Translations under genes and position numbers: made by a program
NCBI GenBank assembly: GCA_963556195.1
Contig: OY744533.1
Location: 50,894,613-50,958,612 of the forward strand
Origin: Sepiola atlantica
Taxonomy: Eukaryota; Mollusca; Cephalopoda; Sepiida; Sepiolidae
DNA length: 64,000 bases
Reading direction: 5' to 3'
Notes under the pieces: model-generated
What the model saw: only the letters and a program-made list of their open reading frames with translations
What the model was told of the DNA's origin: nothing
Database searches by the model: none
Shown here: positions 23,365-34,559 of the stretch, one piece after another
Layout of the letters: every line of letters starts with the position of its first letter
Numbering within the stretch: the stretch's first letter is position 1

Positions 23365-23480
23365 TATTGCCACTCAAATTACAAAGAAAGCCAACGGTTG
23401 TTAACAGTGAGTAATCAATGATAAACGGCTGTTGCGATAATGCAAAAGGATCTTTAGTTGTTAGTCGTTATCGAAAGAGC
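23365..23480 (+). repeat. Repeat family R3, copy 2
   Basis: Direct repeat of 22385-22500 with substitutions. The U2-SINE body at 23060 lies between the two. Confidence 0.6.
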
Positions 23481-23595
23481 CAGAGAGTGCTGGAAATCTT
23501 GGGAGACTTGTTGTCACTTAGACTCCAGGGAACACCACTTTTGTCAGTGAATGATCGCTTGTAATGATTTGTGTGATACTTTCTAGTAAGTAAAT

Positions 23596-23644
23596 AATAA
23601 TAAATAAATAATAAATAATAGTAATAAGCATAATAATAATAATA

Positions 23645-23703
<59 letters not shown>
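23596..23703. repeat. (AAT)n microsatellite
   Basis: Long run of AAT/TAA trinucleotides; the leucine/isoleucine-rich reading frame over it is an artefact. Confidence 0.97.
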
Positions 23704-23705
<2 letters not shown>

Positions 23706-23946
23706 TTACAAGAAGAGAGAAAAGTCTGATTATGCCTCCATTAGTGTATGTGTATGCAAATGACTTTGAAGAAACCGTGAAGTGGTTACGGGAGAAAGCC
23801 TGAGAAGCCTTCCTAAACATAAGATAGGATCAACACATGTTAAGCTTGTCTGCCTTATCCCTATCTATCTTTACATATACATATTTATTTATGAATTTTA
23901 CAGAAGTTTAGATCACATGGTACTAATTGTTTCGTGAATCAACAAC

Positions 23947-23948
<2 letters not shown>

Positions 23949-23995
<47 letters not shown>
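23949..23995. repeat. (TA)n microsatellite
   Basis: About 22 TA units, upstream of the decayed family D hammerhead at 24079. Confidence 0.95.
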
Positions 23996-24001
<6 letters not shown>

Positions 24002-24078
24002 TTATTATTTCATGTATCCACATAAAATTATATAATAATCTTTTATGTATCCATTTTCAGTATTTACCTCAACATTTT

Positions 24079-24140
24079 AGCCTGACGCGAAAGCCTCTGT
24101 GTAGCTTAATTGCCATAAATATATTTTCATAACTTATGCA
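24079..24140 (+). repeat. Decayed hammerhead element, family D copy 3
   Basis: Reads TTTTAGCCTGACGCGAAAGC then CCTCTGTGTAGCTTAATTGC. The stem III/stem I side is as in 36511-36803, but CUGAAGA and stem II are deleted to CTGACGCGAAAGC. It cannot fold as a ribozyme. Confidence 0.6.
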
Positions 24141-24806
24141 CTCTCAAAATTGGTCGGCTTAGAGTTTTTCACTGAAGAAAACCTAAGCATCTTTTGTATC
24201 AAACAATACCGTTCGTTGGCTTTGTTAAAATCAAACAAAGCAAATCAAATGGCGGCCATTAAGACTACAGTCAATGGTGTCAAACCTCAATACAAGATTC
24301 ATGAAACAATACACAGCGATTTCTCAAAGTTTATAACTTAAATTTGTCTTTTGTTTATGAATTATATTCATCTTTAAGTATCTTTAAAGCTTAACTAACA
24401 ATAAAATCTGTTTTGTCCAATTAGCTTCTTTCTACTCTCTCTCTCTCTCTCTCTTCCACTCCAACTATGGGTCAAATAGTATTACTGCTTATTACCCTTT
24501 TGCTTATAATGGACTATTCCAATCTTTTTATTCTTTCATATATTTGACTGTTAACAAACAGACAAACAGAAAAAGAAGGAGTGTGTGTGTGAGAGAGAGA
24601 GAGAGAGAAAGAGAGACAGAAGCAATAGTGAATAGATGCTGTATAAAATAAGAGCGGGGGGGAGGGTCAAACGACATAGAGTGAGAGAGGGTGAGAATAA
24701 TAGACAGCAACTTAGTAAGAGATGGGTTTCTTGGTTCGTAAATTACAAATTACGGCTAATTAGAACAATTAAAATAGTTTTTTTTTTATTTCGGAGGGGG
24801 GGGGGA

Positions 24807-24955
24807 GTATAGTATATGTTCGTCTGTCATGATACCATCCTCCCATGAATTACCTCCTCTTTTGAGGGAAGTGGTAGTGTAGTATCTATTCTGTTGTAAT
24901 AAGACTATCCTCCCAGACATTGCCTCCTCTTTTTGGGGGGAAGCGAGCGTTCGCT
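24807..24955 (+). repeat. Two short U2-like-head repeats in tandem
   Basis: Twice within 150 bp the order is: TAGTATCT or TAGTATATG, TCTGTTGTAATAAGAC-type sequence, CCATCCTCCCA, CTCCTCTTTT, then GGGG. The phrase AGTGTAGTATCTATTCT matches U2 snRNA positions around the branch-site recognition sequence. A third copy is at 49587-49665. The element is shorter than the main U2-headed SINE and has a different body. Confidence 0.5.
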
Positions 24956-24967
24956 AGTCTTTGGGTT

Positions 24968-25017
24968 TGTAGGGTTAGGGTTTTGGGTTAGTTAGGGTTA
25001 ATGTTAGGGTTAGGGAC
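24968..25017 (+). repeat. Interstitial telomere-like TTAGGG repeats
   Basis: Several TTAGGG units, some with one base changed or added (GGGTTTTGGGTTAG), in about 50 bp. Confidence 0.75.
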
Positions 25018-25494
25018 AGTGTAGTAACAAAATTTCCATTGGTGACAGCCATTAAACGGAAAAGATTCTGTGTTTCTTTACAATAACCCCACCATCGATA
25101 AAGGCGCCACACTATTTTTTAAATATTCTAATTTTTGATGTGGGTACTTCAGTCATCATAAACACTTATCAGTGTATTTTGAGAACAAACAATTAGTTTT
25201 TTGTTTCGTTTTTCTAATTTTACTTAATACATGAAAAGATTACGAGTTTCAGTCATGATGTTTGTGTCTTTAATATAAATAATTTGGATATGATCATAAA
25301 AGAGCGATTAAAACTAACAACATATAAAATAACACATGCTCCCATATCCTTAACTTGACCCACTCTTTCAACTTCAATAATGCTACACTAAGGATCGACC
25401 ACATTATAAACTATTGAGTTGTGCTCGCAAAATGGTGGTATATGAGGAAACAACTTATGCCATAAAATACTTTTCGAATAATATATAATCACAT
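25018..25494. other. No recognisable gene
   Basis: Unique AT-rich sequence, no domain-bearing frame. Confidence 0.4.
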
Positions 25495-25640
25495 TGACAT
25501 ACCGGTTCTCGTTAGATCATCGAAGTTAAGCGACATTGAGCCATGTCAGTAATAGATGGGTGACCATTTTGGAATACCAGGCGCTGTATATGAGGAGAAC
25601 GGCGATACTTCACTACAAAAACTAACGTTGTCAAAATGGA
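25495..25640 (+). repeat. 5S rRNA-headed SINE, copy 2
   Basis: Reads ACCGGTTCTCGTTAGATCAT, CGAAGTTAAGCGAC, GATGGGTGACC and GGAATACCAGGCGCTGTAT: the 5S rRNA sequence from about one third in to its 3' end. The following ACGGCGATACTTCACTAC and AACTAACGTTG parallel the body of copy 1, which argues for a SINE rather than two independent pseudogenes. Confidence 0.75.
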
Positions 25641-27831
25641 TTGCAGACTGACAATCACAAACAGATGGTATCCCTAATATAAGGTCTATTGCTAATATAT
25701 TATTAATAGCATGACGTTAACCAAGGTAGACGAATATGCAGTGACACACACACAACTTAAGACTGTAAGATAGGTCTATGAAAAACTAAAATTGTAAAGG
25801 TTTTCTTTCAATAATAAATCCTACTTTATCACAAACTAGCTATCTTTGCTAGCTCGCTATCGCTTTGCAAAGTTCACTACTTGAAACCAAAATGTTAAAT
25901 AAACATTTTATTCATAAGTTCCTTGCAAAAACGAGACTAAAACTTTCGCATTTATTCGTATAAATAGATAAACGTTAACGTTTTGAGAAAGAGAGAGAGA
26001 CAGCCAGCCAGTCAGCTAGCCACGCTCTCCCTCCCTTTTCCCTTCTCGCTTATGCCTGTCGATAAGAATTCTAGCGAGCGATGTTAGTTTAACTTAAGAA
26101 TAGTTTTTGGTAAGTTATCTATTTTTTAATGAAATCACTTTAATTAATTACTGTTAATATCGACGAAACTATTGCACATATATAGACAAAATATGACAAT
26201 AAAATTATAAATGAATAACACCAAACATTAATTTATTATGAACTGTTTAAAAAATAGTTATGCAAATTCAGCATTCAAATAACTATCTTTAGATCGTTCA
26301 GCTCTACTATATATAGAGTACTTCAAAGTTCTATGTTGTATTATTGATTTAAATAACAGGTGTCCGTTTTGATGGTAATATAGGAATCATAAATTTAAAA
26401 AAAGCTTTCACATTTATTAATTTAGATGGTTACATCTTTTTGGACCACCCTGTATATCACGTTTTCTTTTTTATTTACGTCATTTATTTTTTTACGTCAT
26501 CCTCTTACTCTCTTTCTCTTATGCTGCTACTACTACTACCATTACTACTTCCTCTATTTCCATTCTCCTACCAATTCTTATATTATTTGAAGAATATCAA
26601 AGAACATGGCTGAAACTCGTAAAAAGTAAAATCTTAAATTTAAATAAAACAAAAATATATTTATTAGTTTTCGAAATGGACCGAGATTTTAAGATTTAAT
26701 TATTAATGAAAGACCCATGCAGAACAATTAGAAGATTTAAAAAATAATCTATATACTATTAAAAATTTACGCAAATAGAAACATGATTTGTTTCTTTATT
26801 ACAATTAACCTACACATCACCAATAATATTCTACTTCCATTCTTTTAATGTTTATCAAGAGTTAGAAAATATTATTCATAACTTTTTTTAGTTCATATTC
26901 CAAACATTATTCTGATTCAATATTTTCCATTGGATCTACATAAATTCCACATTCGTTTTTCAAAGTTGTTCAAAGTTTCAACCTATCCTAAAATATTCAA
27001 GTTTTTACTTAACTCTTAAATCTATATACTAAAAGAAGTTACGGTGTTTTTTGTTGTTTGTCTGTTCATGTGCAAACAGAGTACACATTACTAAAGCAGT
27101 AGTTTTCACAATGTCAATATCAGTTTGAATCTCACATAAGTCTAAAGGATGTTTTTTAACTGGATACGTTTTTTATAAATTTAAAGAAATCAACATAACA
27201 TAAAAAACATTACATAAATATATTTTTTTAAAAACTAAGTGATCTTTTTTTAGAGATATTAAGGGTTATTTAGCATTAGTTCAAAGTGAATTATTTTTGC
27301 TTAAAAACATAATTTATAGCGAATTTTAAAATAAATTAACATAACATAAAAAACATTACATACATATTTTTTAAAAGCTAATTGACCTTTTTTTTTTTTG
27401 ATAATCCGAAAAATTAGACATAAAGGATATTCGGCATTAATTCAAAGTGAATTATTTTTGTTTAAAAAACGCAATTTCGAATGTTTTTGCCAATAAAAAC
27501 AATAGATAAATACATTCATCGTAGTTACTTACTCTCTCGTGCAAATAATAAGTAGCATATTTTTTCCATGAAATTTCACCAATATTTTTTTTCGTACTAG
27601 CTATAAAGTGGTAGAAACTAGGTAAAGATGGAAATTGACCTACCCAGGTACTGTACCAACACTGTTCAATAAGTGGGTATAAACTAGTAAATTATATTAA
27701 AAATAAAATTCTTGGTGGTTTGATTGTAAAAAGATCGGATTTTTCTATTTCTTTGTTTGCTTGTTACTTCCTTTTCATTTTTGGTTTTTGTTTTTGGTTT
27801 GTTTGTTTTTAGTTGGTTTTTGTCATTAGTA
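25641..27831. other. AT-rich region, no supported gene
   Basis: A ~65-bp segment with AACATAACATAAAAAACATT is directly repeated at 27185-27255 and 27335-27400, followed in each by TTCAAAGTGAATTATTTTTG. Nothing coding is visible; the PGRP stop codon is at 27832. Confidence 0.45.
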
Positions 27832-29095
27832 TCAGTCATTTAAAGTCTTGTCGTGATCAAAATGCGGCCATGTTTTAATGAGCGCATACAGTTTGTCCCC
27901 AGGGCTGATAGTGTTGCTCGCATCTCGATGGCCGTAGAGTTTATAGTCTTCTTTCACTTTGCCCATATCAACGCCACAAGCGATGATGTTTTTCAAGGCA
28001 GACAGCGCCTTCTCATTGGGTAACCGCTTGCTGTATTCACCAATCATCGTCATCGACACGGATTTGGCATTGAAACCTCGGGTATGGGCTCCAACTCTGT
28101 CCCATCCTCGGCCTTCATAAACCCGGCCATCTTCACCAATGATGAAATTATACCCAATGTCTGACCAACCTATAAAAAGACAAAAATTGAAAAAAGTTAA
28201 TGTTAATGTTAAGAATACTGTTAAACTATGTCCGCGTACCCGAATGACTGCCTTACCCGAAACATATGTGTCGTGGTTCTCCTTTTTAGTCTTCTTCATC
28301 CGGTCATGTCAGGATTCTAGTATTGACGATCGCCGAGTGCGGAGCATGATTCATAATTATTCAAACAATATTTATTGAAAAAAAAATTGAAAAATATTAC
28401 AAATGAAAAAAATTAATATAAAACGGGAAATGTCCAACGTCAATAACATTTCATAAATATAAAAACTAGTGTTGGAACGAGGAATTAAAATCGAGAATCG
28501 GAAAAATCAGAACTTTTTAGGGTATCACAATCGGTATCGGAATCGCAAAAAAATTGTGCCTTTTTCCCAATGCAGAAAACGATTCTTTTAATTGTTTTTT
28601 TTTTATTGTTTAAAACTTAATTTTCTATTGCCTGTACTATGAATAACATGATAAATATTTATCGATTTTAAACTACCAGTAAAACTAAAATATATAGATC
28701 ACTCCACACAAGTGTATTTATACATTTGCGAAAATATATGCAAACTCAATAAAAATTATCCTCGAGTGGCCTGCGGGTCTTGATAAGTGGTGGCTAGTTT
28801 GTAAAAAAAAAAATAATCTGCAAGAATCGAAGAATCGCTCGTTGTAGTCATACATTGATAAGCAACCCAAATCTGAACTTACGGTTTGTAATCATGTGAT
28901 GATCTTGAACCTGTTTCACTTCTTGACTGCAATTTTCGAAGCGGAAACAGTGAGACATCGCTGTGTGATGAACAAACACCATTGATACAGGGGTACGCAT
29001 GATCTGTGTCTCTTTCGGTGCAGCAGCCAGCCACTCAGCCCGGGACACAAAACACACGTTGCTACAGTTGAATCGAAATCTTGGCGCCGATGCAA
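27832..29095 (-). CDS. Peptidoglycan recognition protein, two 3' exons
   Basis: Innate immune recognition of bacterial peptidoglycan. The exons 28883-29095 and 27832-28169 join across a 713-bp intron (acceptor TTTTTATAG, donor GTAAGT, phase 1), giving TNRWSDIGYNF over the junction. Domain order is typical: CFVSRAEWLAAAPKE, VFVHHTA (first zinc His), the CFRFENC disulfide pair, WSDIGYNF, GRVYEGRGWDRVGAHTRGFN, and YGHRDAS (second zinc His). The third zinc ligand, a Cys before PGD in amidase-type PGRPs, is Ser (ISPGDKLY), so zinc-amidase activity is unlikely and a recognition or regulatory role is inferred. About 183 residues are covered, nearly the whole domain. An acceptor (TATATAG) precedes 29095, so at least one upstream exon with a start and probably a signal peptide is missing; it was not found. 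The gene is partial only because of that. Confidence 0.9.
28170..28882 (-). other. PGRP intron with a LINE tail fragment
   Basis: The intron is bounded by GTAAGT and TTTTTATAG on the minus strand. It holds, at 28760-28815, the TCCTCGAGTGGCC and GATAAGTGGTGGC segments of the CR1/Jockey-like LINE tail found at 46850 and 51520. Confidence 0.75.
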
Positions 29096-29709
29096 CTATA
29101 TAATAGACATTCAAAATGAAAACATATAAGTTTATTGTATAAAATGCATGACATGCTTTAAAAAAATACTACATAATTGTTCAGACAAATACATGGTAAC
29201 TTAATCGATTATTTAAATTCTAAAAGTATTTAAATATAGTTTTTTTTTTCAGTTCTATACAAGTTAATTTTGAAATAAATCTAATGTCAACATTTTTCAA
29301 TTCTATACAATCTTTGTGAGGAAGTCACTGAGACTTAGCTGGGTGTTGTCAGATAGATGTGTAGAGGGTAGCGGTTGCTATCTCTTGAGGAGTTTGAAGG
29401 AAGAGACTGACCTAGTAAGACCTGTTTTAACATATTCTCACAAGCATTAAAAATAACTAAGCAATGTGCTTATATAATAAGTCTCTCTCTCTTTCTGTTC
29501 TCTTCTGAACAACCTCTTTGACTTTCAGCACTAGACGATCATCTGGCTGGCATGAATAATAAACCATTCCTTTTTTAAAAGATCTTGTGTGTATTAATTA
29601 ACTAAAGTTCTAAGCACGAGATGGCTTTGTTGCAGCTAAGAGTGTTTCTTCTTCTAGTCATTTTACATTACTTTTACCTTGTCTAGGGGTCAGATGTTTT
29701 TTGGATATT
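29096..29709. other. No recognisable exon upstream of PGRP
   Basis: Searched on the minus strand for a signal-peptide exon ending in a phase-1 donor; none was convincing. Confidence 0.35.
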
Positions 29710-30260
29710 TCATAAGCTCACTCTCCAGTTTCCACGGTTTAGCGGGTCAACTGTCTTCAAATTCCATTTCGTACAGTCTTGTCTAATCACTTGCTTCCAA
29801 GTTTTCGTTCTTGCTTCTACAACGGTGTATACAGGAGGATAGACTCTCCACATGGCAATACTAGCATGATTCAGGGAGGGAGGACTGGGTGATGGCTCAG
29901 CATTCATTTCCATATAACATGACGCTCCAGACACAGCTTTTATACAACTTACCACTGATCTAGAGAGGGATAACTCACGATGCTATCAGAGGCAACAGCT
30001 CACAAAATTATACCCATACTGTCTTCATATTTGTCAACTGAGTTCACATCCACCACTTGCACTCAGCATATCTCCTAAGTAGAAGAAAGAGTCTATTACC
30101 TCCAAGGTGTTGTCATCTAGTACTATCTCTTTGTGGAGATGACCGTCAATAGGGCGTGTCTATCCCATGCATCTCCTACACTTGAAGTTGGGATTTGGGG
30201 CTAACTTACCATTCAGGTCACTGTACTTTTTGTGAACCCACAATGAATTAATTTAAATTA
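29710..30260 (-). mobile_element. RTE-type LINE fragment, C-terminal end
   Basis: Minus strand: FFYLGDMLSASGGCELS (30050-30110 region), which is the conserved post-RT block of RTE/BovB-like LINEs, then a stop-ridden stretch, then the frame ending at 29710. That frame has ARTKTWKQVIRQDCTKWNL and VDPLNRGNWR, the usual C-terminal signature. At least one stop and a frame change separate the parts, so it is dead. Confidence 0.8.
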
Positions 30261-30334
30261 ATTTCCTCAGAGGTCACAAAATATATGACATGTCGATTGT
30301 AACACATCGAGTACATTATTAATAATTAAAACAC

Positions 30335-30540
30335 TATAATAATAGCCGTTGTGTATCTGTATCTTTGAAGCAGCATTAGACGTGGTTGTGTGAAAATAAT
30401 GTTGAAAATAGAATTTCCCACATAAGGTTAGATTAAGCAGAAGAGCAAAAAATTAAATTAAAGTTCACGATAAGAATTAGGGCTACGTGTTCAGCATATT
30501 GCATCGCAGACAGGAAGTCTTCAGTGATATGTTGCAGATA
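30335..30540 (+). repeat. Repeat family R2, copy 2
   Basis: Contains CACATAAGGTTAGATTAAGC and GCAGACAGGAAGTC, as in 17400 and 54870. Confidence 0.6.
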
Positions 30541-31509
30541 AGCTGATAAAATCTTTCTCTTGTCTCAGAACCGTGAAAGAAGGCAGATATATTTTGGGAC
30601 AGTTCTCTCTCCATTTATGAGAGATGGTTTGGGGGAGGACTCACAGAATATTATGCATGTACATAGAGAAGAGAGTTCAGGGTACATTTGGGGGTGACGC
30701 ATAAAGGTAATTAGAGGATTTTTTTGTTTTAGTTGGCTATGTCGGGTCAATTTGTACTGACTATTTGGGAGGGAGGTGATCAAAAGGGGAATATGAGGAA
30801 AACAAAGTTTAGATAAACTTTTAACTGAGGAGGTCAGTTGATTTTATCCTCCCTTTTATGCTTAAGGTATTTTTTAAGTGGACTGATTTTTCCCTCCTTT
30901 CCAGGGGAATTTTTAGTTTTCACATATGTATCTCCTACTCACTGGCTATTATTTAAGCGTATATTTTTATTTGGGTGGATTTTATGCTTGGTTCAGTGTT
31001 AATCCTTCTTTTTAAGGGGAAGGATTTAGATGTTGAGTTTACATGTTCTTCAAACTTATCTGTAATAAGTGTTTTTTGGAGGCCGGAAATGAGGCCCTAT
31101 TCCGTGTCCTCACTTTATTCTTGAGGTTGACTGAGTTAATTTCTAAACCCCCACAGAGCCAGTAAGCAGGTCTCTTGCGACAACTATTGCAAGCCTATCC
31201 TAATGTTGTCCCTGGTTGGCTTACTGACGTCACACTGTGGTTACAGGACAGTTTCATGGACTGGAAAATAAAAATATCCCTCCCTAACAATTGTTAAACC
31301 CCAAATGATCATTAATCATTTTTACAACCGCTGTTATTAAAAAGAAAACGACTGCAATAGAGAAAGAAGGAGAAAAAAAGAATATGAGCAACATCTCTAC
31401 AGCGCCACCTACTACTTCTACTATGTGTCATATACACAATGAGACCTCAGCTGTTTACGTGATGAGCCGCTGTCTGGATGATCTGCTCGAATCAAAGAAT
31501 TACTATTTA
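30541..31509. other. No recognisable gene
   Basis: Short frames only; no domain, no clear repeat. Confidence 0.4.
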
Positions 31510-31800
31510 TCTACCTCCCACAAGGTAAAATGTGACACAAGGTCGGGAAAGTGGGATTAGATAAGCCAGAGCTCGAGGTGAGCACTCTGGCCATTCAAAA
31601 ATTGCCTGGGCAGCCCCGTCGGCATTCCCGGTAGGGCGCCTCAGGCAGTAAGCAATAAACTTACTCCTCCCCAAAGAGGGGAGGCAAAGCCTGGGAGGGT
31701 GCACCTCCTAGAACTGCACAGGACCAGACAACCCCCAATAGACCGGCGTAAATCCAGACCCAAAGGCCAGGACAATACCAGTCTATTAGGTGGGTTAAAA
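31510..31800 (-). repeat. U2-headed SINE copy, head lost or degraded
   Basis: Minus-strand body as in the array: CACAAGGTCGGGAAAGTGGG, AATTGCCTGGGCAGCCCCGT, TACTCCTCCCCAAAGAGGGG, GACCGGCGTAAAT, and CAATACCAGTCTATTAGG at the head side. The snRNA-like first 40 nt are absent, which suggests 5' truncation. Confidence 0.75.
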
Positions 31801-32689
31801 ACCCTGTGGCTCGAATCAAAGAATTAATCCACCACAGGGCTAAATCTTTAATTATATATCCCGCGCTGCTGTTGGTAATTTCCACTAATAATCACCTTCT
31901 ATTATGATGTTTCACTCGTCACAGAAAGAGAAAATTACTTTTGTCTTTTTTTTTTCGTTTCAGTTGTTTTGGGTTATTTCAGCTAACCAAAAACGCCAAA
32001 ATGTTGTTGCCATGAATTTCTCAAAAAAATTTTGTTTAATTAAGCGACAATACATAATGAAATGTGATTTTCATCATTAATAAACATTGTACAGTCGACT
32101 ACACCTGATTTTAACACATGTATGAACGTATTGTATATTATATGGCCGTGTGTACATGCCTTTGCAACACCATACGACGATGGTATTCCGTTATATTAGG
32201 CAGTTTAATTAGTTTTCAGTTTGGAGAATAAGATAAGTAGGTGAGTGAAAATGTCTTATTGAGAAATATGAACATAATCTATATAATAGACGTAATCCGG
32301 TGTATTTCTCGAAGTTGTTCATCAATAGCATTGCATCTGACATATCTATATTCGATTTTCACTAGCCAATTCTTCTTTTTTTCTTCTTCTACCTTTAGAT
32401 CCTTTCAACAAATCCCTTTTCTGGCTTGGAAGATTGTTAAAATGGAGGCATTTTTCATTTTTGACCTAAACAGTAGTATCAACTTACGACCTTAATAAAT
32501 TTTTTTTAAATTCGACATAACTTTATTTATGTTGGTAATCAGATTATATGTGTTTAAAGTAAATATTAAACTATTTATTTTTTTAAATTACTTGTATATC
32601 ACAATAGTAGGTATAATAAATTTTATTTTGATCAACAAATTAAAATGTTTTACTAAAATGCTACAAGCGGTTGTACTACTGTAACAATG
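31801..32689. other. No recognisable gene
   Basis: AT-rich, with short frames lacking domains. Confidence 0.4.
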
Positions 32690-32990
32690 TCAAGCGTTAC
32701 AATGGTCAAATTTCAGGGTGTTTTTAAGTAATTTAGAGCGGTTTTAGAGAGCATAATATGGGCACAACCTCCCATTTGAAAATTCAAATATATCAAATTT
32801 AAATTAAATTTGATTCATCGTCATTAGACACCAATTAAACAAGATCTCTTGAAATTCAATTTCTTCTTAAGACATCTTAAGATTTAGTTAAAATTTTAGA
32901 CATTTTCTAGAATCAAAGTTATGTGATAGAAACAAACTTGAATAAGGTTTAGTGTCATTATATCTTGATGTTAATCTTTGTAAGAATTGC
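32690..32990 (-). repeat. Repeat family R1, inverted copy
   Basis: Contains ATATGGGCACAACCTCCCAT and TTAGACATTTTCTAGAATC, the complement of segments in 2388-2880 and 48945-49370. Confidence 0.7.
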
Positions 32991-33090
32991 TAAAGCATAG
33001 AACAAACTACTGTCGTTGGCTGCTGAGACACTGCATCTTTTAAAAGCCTCATGCTTCCCGAAATTCGCTCAAACTACATCAGATATATAT

Positions 33091-33210
33091 ATATAGCATC
33101 GCCGACTGTTAGCTCGACGGTTGCGTTTCGATCCCGGCTTGAGACACTAACTGGTCTAGCCGCACTGATGAGCTGTGAAACAGCGAAACAGGCTGTATGT
33201 GGATGACTAT
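33091..33210 (+). repeat. Hammerhead SINE family B, copy 1 (5' truncated)
   Basis: Begins inside the tRNA-like head (ATCGCCGACTGTTAGCTCGA) and keeps the B-box region GCGTTTCGATCCCGGC and the whole hammerhead. It is a direct repeat of 33365-33502. Confidence 0.75.
33160..33202 (+). ncRNA. Hammerhead ribozyme, family B copy 1
   Basis: CCGCA, CTGATGA, stem II GCTG-TGAAA-CAGC, GAA, stem III ACAG-G-CTGT, A (GUA cleavage triplet), TGTGG. Stem I CCGCA/TGTGG pairs with one G-U; stem II is four perfect pairs; A15.1-U16.1 and C15.2-G16.2 are present. It is the best-formed hammerhead in the window. Cleavage would fall after 33197. Confidence 0.8.
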
Positions 33211-33364
33211 AAAAAGCTCCCTCCGGGTAGAGCTTATTTTTGTAAGGGTATCATCAACGGCCATTAGCTTTAAGGCAATGCTCATTAGGTAAAACTAATT
33301 TCGAGCTCAGGCATTTGCAATGTTTACATTTCATTACATTGAGATATCACTTACATTCAGTCAG

Positions 33365-33502
33365 TGTCGCATGATGGCGTAGAGGTTAGTATCGCCGACT
33401 GTCAGCTCGATGGTTGCGTTTCGATCCCGGCTTGAGACACTAACTGGTCTAGCCGCACTGATGACCTGTGAAACAGCGAAACAGGCTGTATGTGGATGAC
33501 TA
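33365..33502 (+). repeat. Hammerhead SINE family B, copy 2
   Basis: Order: tRNA-like head (GATGGCGTAGAGGTTAGTAT as A-box region; GCGTTTCGATCCCGGC as B-box region), a link GAGACACTAACTGG, the hammerhead at 33453-33495, then GATGAC and a (TA)n tail from 33502. It has the layout of a pol III SINE with a ribozyme. Confidence 0.75.
33453..33495 (+). ncRNA. Hammerhead ribozyme, family B copy 2
   Basis: As copy 1 but stem II begins with a C-C mismatch (CCTG/CAGC) next to the core, which should lower activity. Stems I and III and the GUA triplet are unchanged. Confidence 0.7.
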
Positions 33503-33617
33503 TATATATATATATATATATATATACATACTTCTTTGTAATATAGCAGGAAAAATCCTAGCAGAGTGCTCGATTAATTAAGAATTAAAGTTAAAAAATT
33601 AAAAATTAAGAGCGTAA

Positions 33618-33995
33618 TATTTATTTATTTTGGTACAGAAAAATTAGTACAACATTCGTACCGTCGGTTTCAAACACGGAAGGACTTAGCCATCCAGTTC
33701 TTTTCAGCTTCTGTTGTCATCAAACAAAGACCACGGCGTCAGACTATGAATATACTAATCGCGTCCAGCGGCCAATTAACTCATTAATTCATTCTGTGTT
33801 CAGTTTTAATAAATCTGTTAAATGTTCTCTTGATAGTTCATCCATTTATTTACAAGTTATTATTAATAATTAACCCAAATTACGAGGTTATAAAAGTTGA
33901 TAACAAGCTGAAGAGAACCGGATGGCTAAGTCCTTCCGTGTTTGAAACCGACGGTACGAATGTTGTACTAATTTTTCTGTACCAAAATAAATAAA
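33618..33995. mobile_element. Inverted pair of hammerhead element E
   Basis: The arms 33620-33722 and 33896-33995 are inverted copies about 100 bp long (TTTTGGTACAGAAAAATTAG outer ends, CGGAAGGACTTAGCCATCC inside). The right arm carries an intact core; the left carries CTGAAAA in place of CTGAAGA. Confidence 0.75.
33902..33967 (+). ncRNA. Hammerhead ribozyme, family E
   Basis: CTGAAGA, stem II GAAC-CGGA ... TCCG-T-GTTT (eight pairs, one bulge), GAA, stem III ACCG-A-CGGT, A (GUA). Stem I is weak beside the core but AACAA can pair with TTGTT further out. N7 is A, which the family tolerates. Confidence 0.6.
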
Positions 33996-34559
33996 TATAT
34001 ATATATAACCTAGCATGAAAAAACTGGTGCATTGTCTGGTATGTGCCCGTTCTATAATAGTACAACATTTAAAAAGGAAATAATATAAATGGACGACTGT
34101 TAATTTTCGTCATTAAATTTTAACAGAGGACGTTTGCAGACGACATTTATGAGTTTACAGCTTTCGTGAAATTCGCCCAATCGATTTGATGACGAAAGCA
34201 GTAAATTTTAAAGTCACGCACTTTCCTCATTTTAAAGTATGAACTTTTTAAACCCTGATCATTTCGCTTTTCTTAAGAGCAGGTGCATAGCAGTGTAAGA
34301 AAGATAAAAGCAAAAATAAAGAAGAGAAGGTAGTAGATGATGTGTGTTTTTAATTGGTTGAGACCGTTGTCCGATAGATCCCATTTATTTAATGGGCTTT
34401 TAAAACAACGAAATACACCATTGCTATACAAAATTAAATTAAGATGGCTGCCACTGGGTTCATAGTTACTGTATACACAAAGGTACTGTTGTGCATACAG
34501 CGGCTATTATTTTCTGAAAATTACTAGTAAATGTCTTTCAGATATTCATCGTCATTTAC

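Noticed and set aside
33365..33440. Functional tRNA gene
   Set aside because: A- and B-box-like sequences are present but no cloverleaf with a paired acceptor stem forms. It is a SINE head.
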